From an uncultured Eubacteriales bacterium (lineage in GTDB: Bacteria > Bacillota > Clostridia > Oscillospirales > Oscillospiraceae): a stretch of 9,335 bases of DNA. The stretch covers positions 1 to 9,335 of the forward strand of contig USGS01000064.1 in assembly GCA_900554275.1 (NCBI GenBank). Reading direction: 5' to 3'. The notes under the pieces are model-generated. The model was not told the DNA's origin. It saw nothing but the letters and a program-made list of their open reading frames with translations, and ran no database searches. Below, in pieces: positions 5,875-9,335 of this stretch. Each line of letters starts with the position of its first letter. Positions within the stretch are counted from its first letter, which is position 1. Both the position numbers and the translations under genes were made by a program.

Positions 5875-7605
5875 CTATGCTTGATGAGTTCCTTCGGCCA
5901 CATTCTGCTCTGTGATCTGTTCAAGCAGGATTTTTGCAGCATATCCGCAGGCGCGTTCAACGGAACCGGCCTCAAAGGGATCTGACAGATCTGCATAGCG
6001 CAGCGTTTCCAGGTAGCTGCGGCTGCCGCCGGTCTTGCAGAGGTTGAGATAGTCCTGCCACGTCGCCTGCTTGTTCTCGGCGTACTTCTTCTTGAATTCC
6101 ATCGCGCCCATGGTGGTGAGGGTATAGTTGATATAGTAGAAGGGATAGAGGTAGATGTGCAGCTTGTGATACCAGTAGCCGCCGCGCTCCATGAAGGCAT
6201 CATTATTGTACCTGCGCCAGGGCATATACTTTTCCTCCAGCAGATGCCACTGGTGCGTCCGCTCCTTGGGCGTCAGCTCAGGGTGGGCGTAGCATATGTG
6301 CTGGAACTCGTCCACGGCCACGCCGAAGGGCACGAAGGTCAGCGCCTCCTGTAAATGGGCGAAGCGGAACTTGTCCGCCTGATCACCGAAGAACCACTCT
6401 GCATAGGGGTAGGCAAACTGCTCCATGGACATGGAGTGGATCTCCGCGATGTCGGTGGACTCGCTGTAATAGTCGGAGATGGGCTGGCTGCGCATGGCCA
6501 TATAGCCCGCGAAAGCATGGCCCAGCTCATGGGTCAGCACCTGCATATCAAAGATGGTGTGGTTGAAGCAGGAGAACACGAAGGGGGCTTTCAGGCTGGG
6601 CAGGTAGGTCATATAGCCCGTGGACGCCTTGCCCGGCTTGTTCTGCAGATCCATCAGCTGGTGGTCGATCATAAAGTCAATGAACTCACCGGTTTCCGGG
6701 CTGATTTCGTGGTACATCTTCTGAGCGGTTTTGACCATGAAGGCATCGTCGCCCGCAGGCTCAGCGTTGCCGTCCGGGAACACCATCTTCTCATCGTGCC
6801 ACATGACATGGTCGAGGCTAAGGCGCTTTGCCTGCGCATCGTAGAGCTTCTGGCACAGCGGCACAAGGAAGGTGCGGACCTGTTCGCGGAAGGATGCTAC
6901 CTCTTGCTCGCCATAATCCGTGCGGCCCTGCTCCAGATAGCCCAGGGGGATGTAGTTCTCAAAGCCCAGGTTCTTGCCCATCTGATTGCGGATACGGATC
7001 AGCTCATCCCATATCTCCTCCAAACGGGGCTCGTTGCTCTCGTAGAACTTGGAGTACGCCTTGACAGCAGCGGCGCGGACGGTGCGGTCGGGGTGCTCAA
7101 AATACTTCTGTACGCCGTAGAGATTCAGTGTCTTGCCGTCGAAGGGGATCTCGGCGGTGGCCATGATCTTCTGATACTCGTTGGTCAGGCGGGCCTCCTG
7201 CTGGCGCAGGGGGATATTGGCCTCGCAGAACTGCTTCTTCTGCAGGTCGATGGAGACGAAATACTGCTTGCCGAGCTCCCGCTCAATGTCGGGGCGGAAG
7301 GGGCTGGCGGCAATGGCCTCGCTGAGCGCTACCTCGGCAGCACCCAGGGTGGGCAGGGTGTCCTGCAGGTAGTGGATCTCCGCTTCATAGAAGGCGTCGC
7401 GGGTGTCCAGGGTATGGCGTATGTGGGCGATGGCGTACTGGGTGAACAGCTCACAGGCGGCGCGGTCCATCTCAAAGAGCAGCGCACGCAGCGCGTCGTA
7501 GCTCTCCGCGTGCTCCACAGCGTCCTTCCACTGGGCCAACTGGGCGCGGCGCGCTTCCAGGTCGGGACGCTTGTACTCCAATGTTGAGAATTTGTAGTTT
7601 TCCAT
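5875..7605 (-). CDS. M3 family oligoendopeptidase (PepF-like zinc metallopeptidase)
   Basis: A 576-residue cytoplasmic metallopeptidase of family M3 that cleaves short peptides, usually for amino-acid recycling. The zinc site is complete: HELGH at 359-363 supplies two histidines and the catalytic glutamate (360), and E388 in DIAEIHSMSMEQ is the expected third ligand 25 residues on. Tyrosine/histidine-rich YWYHKLHIYLYPFYYINY (476-493) matches the transition-state-stabilising region. The long helical N-terminal part (about 1-200) forms the channel wall. There is no signal peptide. The length fits the Firmicutes oligoendopeptidase F group (about 560-600). The start is the ATG at 7605, with AAGGAG 9 bases upstream. 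The TAG stop lies inside the ribosome binding site of the acetyltransferase gene, so these two form an operon. No strong promoter is visible just upstream, so transcription may enter from the zinc-ribbon gene. Peptide specificity cannot be predicted. Confidence 0.95.
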   Translation of the reverse strand: MENYKFSTLEYKRPDLEARRAQLAQWKDAVEHAESYDALRALLFEMDRAACELFTQYAIAHIRHTLDTRDAFYEAEIHYLQDTLPTLGAAEVALSEAIAASPFRPDIERELGKQYFVSIDLQKKQFCEANIPLRQQEARLTNEYQKIMATAEIPFDGKTLNLYGVQKYFEHPDRTVRAAAVKAYSKFYESNEPRLEEIWDELIRIRNQMGKNLGFENYIPLGYLEQGRTDYGEQEVASFREQVRTFLVPLCQKLYDAQAKRLSLDHVMWHDEKMVFPDGNAEPAGDDAFMVKTAQKMYHEISPETGEFIDFMIDHQLMDLQNKPGKASTGYMTYLPSLKAPFVFSCFNHTIFDMQVLTHELGHAFAGYMAMRSQPISDYYSESTDIAEIHSMSMEQFAYPYAEWFFGDQADKFRFAHLQEALTFVPFGVAVDEFQHICYAHPELTPKERTHQWHLLEEKYMPWRRYNNDAFMERGGYWYHKLHIYLYPFYYINYTLTTMGAMEFKKKYAENKQATWQDYLNLCKTGGSRSYLETLRYADLSDPFEAGSVERACGYAAKILLEQITEQNVAEGTHQA

Positions 7606-7670
7606 AATGTCTGTCTCCTTATTAAATTCTCTGCGCAGTATTCTGCAAGCGCGTATTTATATCTCTTGCT
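7606..7670 (-). other. Short spacer without terminator or clear promoter
   Basis: This spacer separates the zinc-ribbon gene from the peptidase gene. It holds the peptidase ribosome binding site (AAGGAG), an AT-rich TATAAA, and the palindrome CTGCGCAG (7631-7638). GCAG and CTGC can also form a small hairpin around AATA. No -35 box at good spacing and no U-tract hairpin were seen, so readthrough from the upstream gene is plausible. Confidence 0.5.
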
Positions 7671-9065
7671 TTACGCCAATATCGTTGCGGCATTCTTGTA
7701 ATCCCCCAATTCCTGCAGGCAGTCGCGGGCCGCGTATGCGTCCCCTTTGTGCAGCAGGGAAACAGCCTTCTCGTATGGCCGATTGTTGTTCACCTGCACG
7801 GAGCAGTAATGATAAATAGTGGTATCTTTTGGCTGCGATGTATGATTTTCCTCCATCACCGCCTGAAATTCTTCGGGGTACTTGCCCCATCGGTCTGCGG
7901 AAAGAGAATTGGACTGCAGCAGGGCGTAAAGGTGCTCTGCGAGCGCCTGCCTGCCGAGGGCCACAGCCGCTTTAAGCAGTTTCAACTGCAAGTCACATAC
8001 GCAGGCGCTCCGAAATACCATTTGGGCGAGGACATCATCCGCCTGCATAGCGTCCAGCAGGGGGACAAAATCTTCGGCATCAAAGGCAAGGTGATCCCAC
8101 AAAAAGTCTATTTCCTCAAAGAAATCATCTGCACGGCAGGGATCTGATAATGGCTCCTGCTTTTCCGGCAGGGAGCGCCACATGGTGATGGCTCTCTGCG
8201 GATCGGTATGGTAAATTTCCTCCAGCAGTTCTGAGCCGGACATATTGAAAAGGTCTGCGCGCTCATACTCGTTCTTCAGCTCCGGGAACTGCGCCACGAT
8301 CTGCGCCACGGCGGAGTCGTCGTAGTCCATGGGATCGACCTTTTCGCCGCGAAGCCGCTTCCAATGCGTGGTGAAGTACCCTAAGTAACGGTTGTCGCGT
8401 GTGTCCCCCTCGTCTCCCGCGAAGAGGGAGGCCAACGGCAACAGGCTGCGCAGTATCTTCTCTATGGCGTGTTCGGCGGAGTTCCCCACGCTGGAGCCTC
8501 GGTTCATGTAGAGGTCTCCGCCCTGCATGGAGGGTTCTTCCTTGTCGTAGGGCGGCAGCTGTTCGATCAGCAGCTCCCAAAACTTGCCGCAGACTTTATC
8601 TGTCAGCAGGCCCTCCGGCTGGAACAGCGGCGTCCTTGTGCGAACGGCCCTTTCTATCGTCGCGCTGTTGCTGATACCGCTGCTGCCGGCCAAATCGTTA
8701 GCCAGCGCCCGATAGGGGTAGAAAATACGGCCACTGACGGCCTGCTCCGCCTTATCGCCCCACGCTCCGTTCCACAGGCCACTTTCGATAAGTCCCGCTG
8801 AAACCTGGCAGAGGATGGCTTTCCATGCAAGGGCTTTTGCATCCTTCTGTCCGGGCAGCAGCTCCGCTGCCGACTCCGTGATCGTCTGGGCGGCCCACCG
8901 CGCAGTGGCAGCGGCCTCCTGCCACCACGCCTCCTGCTGTTCGCGTGCTGCTTTGCGCTGCTCAAGGATACGGCGCGGGATAGGTCCGCTGTCGCCGCAC
9001 CAGCCGCATTCCCATATATCCTTGTGCAGGATCACATTCGGTGCGCCGCAGGTCGGACAGTTCAT
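7671..9065 (-). CDS. Zinc-ribbon protein of unknown function
   Basis: I do not recognise this 464-residue protein. It begins with a compact zinc ribbon: C3-P-T-C6 and C20-G-W-C23 in CxxC-x13-CxxC spacing. A charged helix rich in Q, E and A follows (about 30-65). The rest looks soluble and helical, with no signal peptide or membrane segment. The middle holds acidic and tryptophan-containing blocks. The end (LLHKGDAYAARDCLQELGDYKNAATILA, about 437-464) resembles the helical LGDYKxA repeats common in clostridial zinc-ribbon proteins, but stops in mid-repeat, suggesting a shortened C-terminus. The ATG at 9065 follows GAGGGGG by 7 bases, and a promoter lies upstream. The neighbour downstream is the M3 peptidase 65 bases away. 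A regulatory or scaffolding role is possible; no enzymatic motif was seen. Gene reality is well supported by length, codon use and signals. Confidence 0.85.
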   Translation of the reverse strand: MNCPTCGAPNVILHKDIWECGWCGDSGPIPRRILEQRKAAREQQEAWWQEAAATARWAAQTITESAAELLPGQKDAKALAWKAILCQVSAGLIESGLWNGAWGDKAEQAVSGRIFYPYRALANDLAGSSGISNSATIERAVRTRTPLFQPEGLLTDKVCGKFWELLIEQLPPYDKEEPSMQGGDLYMNRGSSVGNSAEHAIEKILRSLLPLASLFAGDEGDTRDNRYLGYFTTHWKRLRGEKVDPMDYDDSAVAQIVAQFPELKNEYERADLFNMSGSELLEEIYHTDPQRAITMWRSLPEKQEPLSDPCRADDFFEEIDFLWDHLAFDAEDFVPLLDAMQADDVLAQMVFRSACVCDLQLKLLKAAVALGRQALAEHLYALLQSNSLSADRWGKYPEEFQAVMEENHTSQPKDTTIYHYCSVQVNNNRPYEKAVSLLHKGDAYAARDCLQELGDYKNAATILA

Positions 9066-9121
9066 GGAGTCACCCCCTCATAACGAAGTTAGACTATTGC
9101 TGCGCAGTGTTTTCTGTTTTC

Positions 9122-9150
9122 ATTATACAGCCTCTGCCGGAGGAAGTAAA
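9122..9150 (-). promoter_or_regulatory. Promoter of the zinc-ribbon gene
   Basis: On the minus strand a consensus -10, TATAAT (9127-9122), lies 17 bases from a -35-like TTTACT (9150-9145). Predicted transcription starts near 9115, giving a leader of about 50 bases. CCTC and GAGG flank a 5-base centre within the spacer (9131-9143), a small inverted repeat that could bind a regulator but is short enough to be chance. Confidence 0.7.
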
Positions 9151-9335
9151 CCACCATCGTAGGCGTTCAGCAGTTCAGCAGTCCGCGAGGTTACTGCGCA
9201 TAATAATTGTGTATCGGTCCCGCGGCTACTTACTATTTGAGCATGAATATCGATCTGCATCCTGGCTTAAGATCCTTGCTTATAATAATAGATTAACAGG
9301 CCAAAATTTGGGAGAAGAGCCATCAAACATCGGTA
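9151..9335. other. Lower-GC right edge without a convincing gene
   Basis: This stretch is richer in A and T than the genes to its left. It holds a 2.25-copy tandem repeat of GTTCAGCA (9165-9182) and a plus-strand TATAAT at 9281-9286 with no good -35. The minus strand is open from the window edge to a TAA near 9265 in one frame, but it is too short to judge. The plus-strand frames are also broken. No tRNA or transposon end was recognised. It may be an intergenic or upstream region of a gene outside the window. Confidence 0.5.

Noticed and set aside
5200..5985. 261-codon plus-strand open frame across the acetyltransferase and peptidase end
   Set aside because: It crosses two real minus-strand genes, has no start signal and no family features. 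GC-rich codon bias explains the openness.
6355..7587. 410-codon plus-strand open frame opposite the M3 peptidase
   Set aside because: The minus-strand peptidase has a complete zinc site and ribosome binding site. The plus frame reads as a low-complexity antisense shadow and lacks a ribosome binding site.
7631..9107. Palindrome CTGCGCAG upstream of both the peptidase (7631) and zinc-ribbon (9100) genes as a shared operator
   Set aside because: The same 8-mer also occurs inside coding sequence (8446), and such GC palindromes are expected by chance in this DNA.
9165..9182. GTTCAGCA tandem repeat as the start of a CRISPR or integron array
   Set aside because: There are only 2.25 copies of an 8-base unit with no spacers, most likely simple slippage.

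Overview
The window looks like chromosomal DNA from a low-redox, gut-type Gram-positive of class Clostridia, probably an Oscillospiraceae relative. The evidence is GC-rich codon use, strong AGGAGG-type ribosome binding sites, sigma-A-like promoters, and the gene set: a RelQ-type alarmone synthetase, KtrAB, a MATE pump and a PepF-like M3 peptidase. The genus is an inference. Every gene except the leftmost fragment reads on the minus strand, so transcription runs right to left.

Left edge (1-808): the 3' end of a small alarmone synthetase gene on the plus strand, closed by a good intrinsic terminator. It faces a decayed stretch on the minus strand. That stretch holds an aspartate/glutamate racemase reduced to its two ends (internal deletion plus frameshift) and a coding-like tail of about 44 codons immediately after, and in frame with, the ktrA stop. 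This is the most eroded part of the window.

Potassium uptake (809-2882): ktrB and ktrA form a two-gene operon with its own extended -10 promoter. KtrB is the ion-conducting subunit with four selectivity loops, and KtrA is the nucleotide-binding RCK regulator. The ktrA ribosome binding site overlaps the ktrB stop codon.

MATE exporter (3023-4429): a single 444-residue efflux pump gene behind a near-consensus promoter. A 13-base direct repeat, spaced 21 bp, lies at the transcription start and over the ribosome binding site, so this gene may be regulated.

Peptidase/acetyltransferase/unknown block (4480-9150): a 464-residue zinc-ribbon protein of unknown function with its own promoter, then an M3 oligoendopeptidase, then an Eis-like GNAT acetyltransferase. 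The last two are tightly linked, with the peptidase stop codon inside the acetyltransferase ribosome binding site. A strong bidirectional terminator follows. All three may share a transcript, because no terminator is visible in the 65 bp between the zinc-ribbon gene and the peptidase. The right 185 bases are lower in GC and show no convincing gene.

No CRISPR array, tRNA, rRNA, insertion sequence or complete mobile element was seen. No clearly new multi-gene system is evident. The best candidate for undescribed biology is the zinc-ribbon protein and its possible link to the peptidase/acetyltransferase pair.
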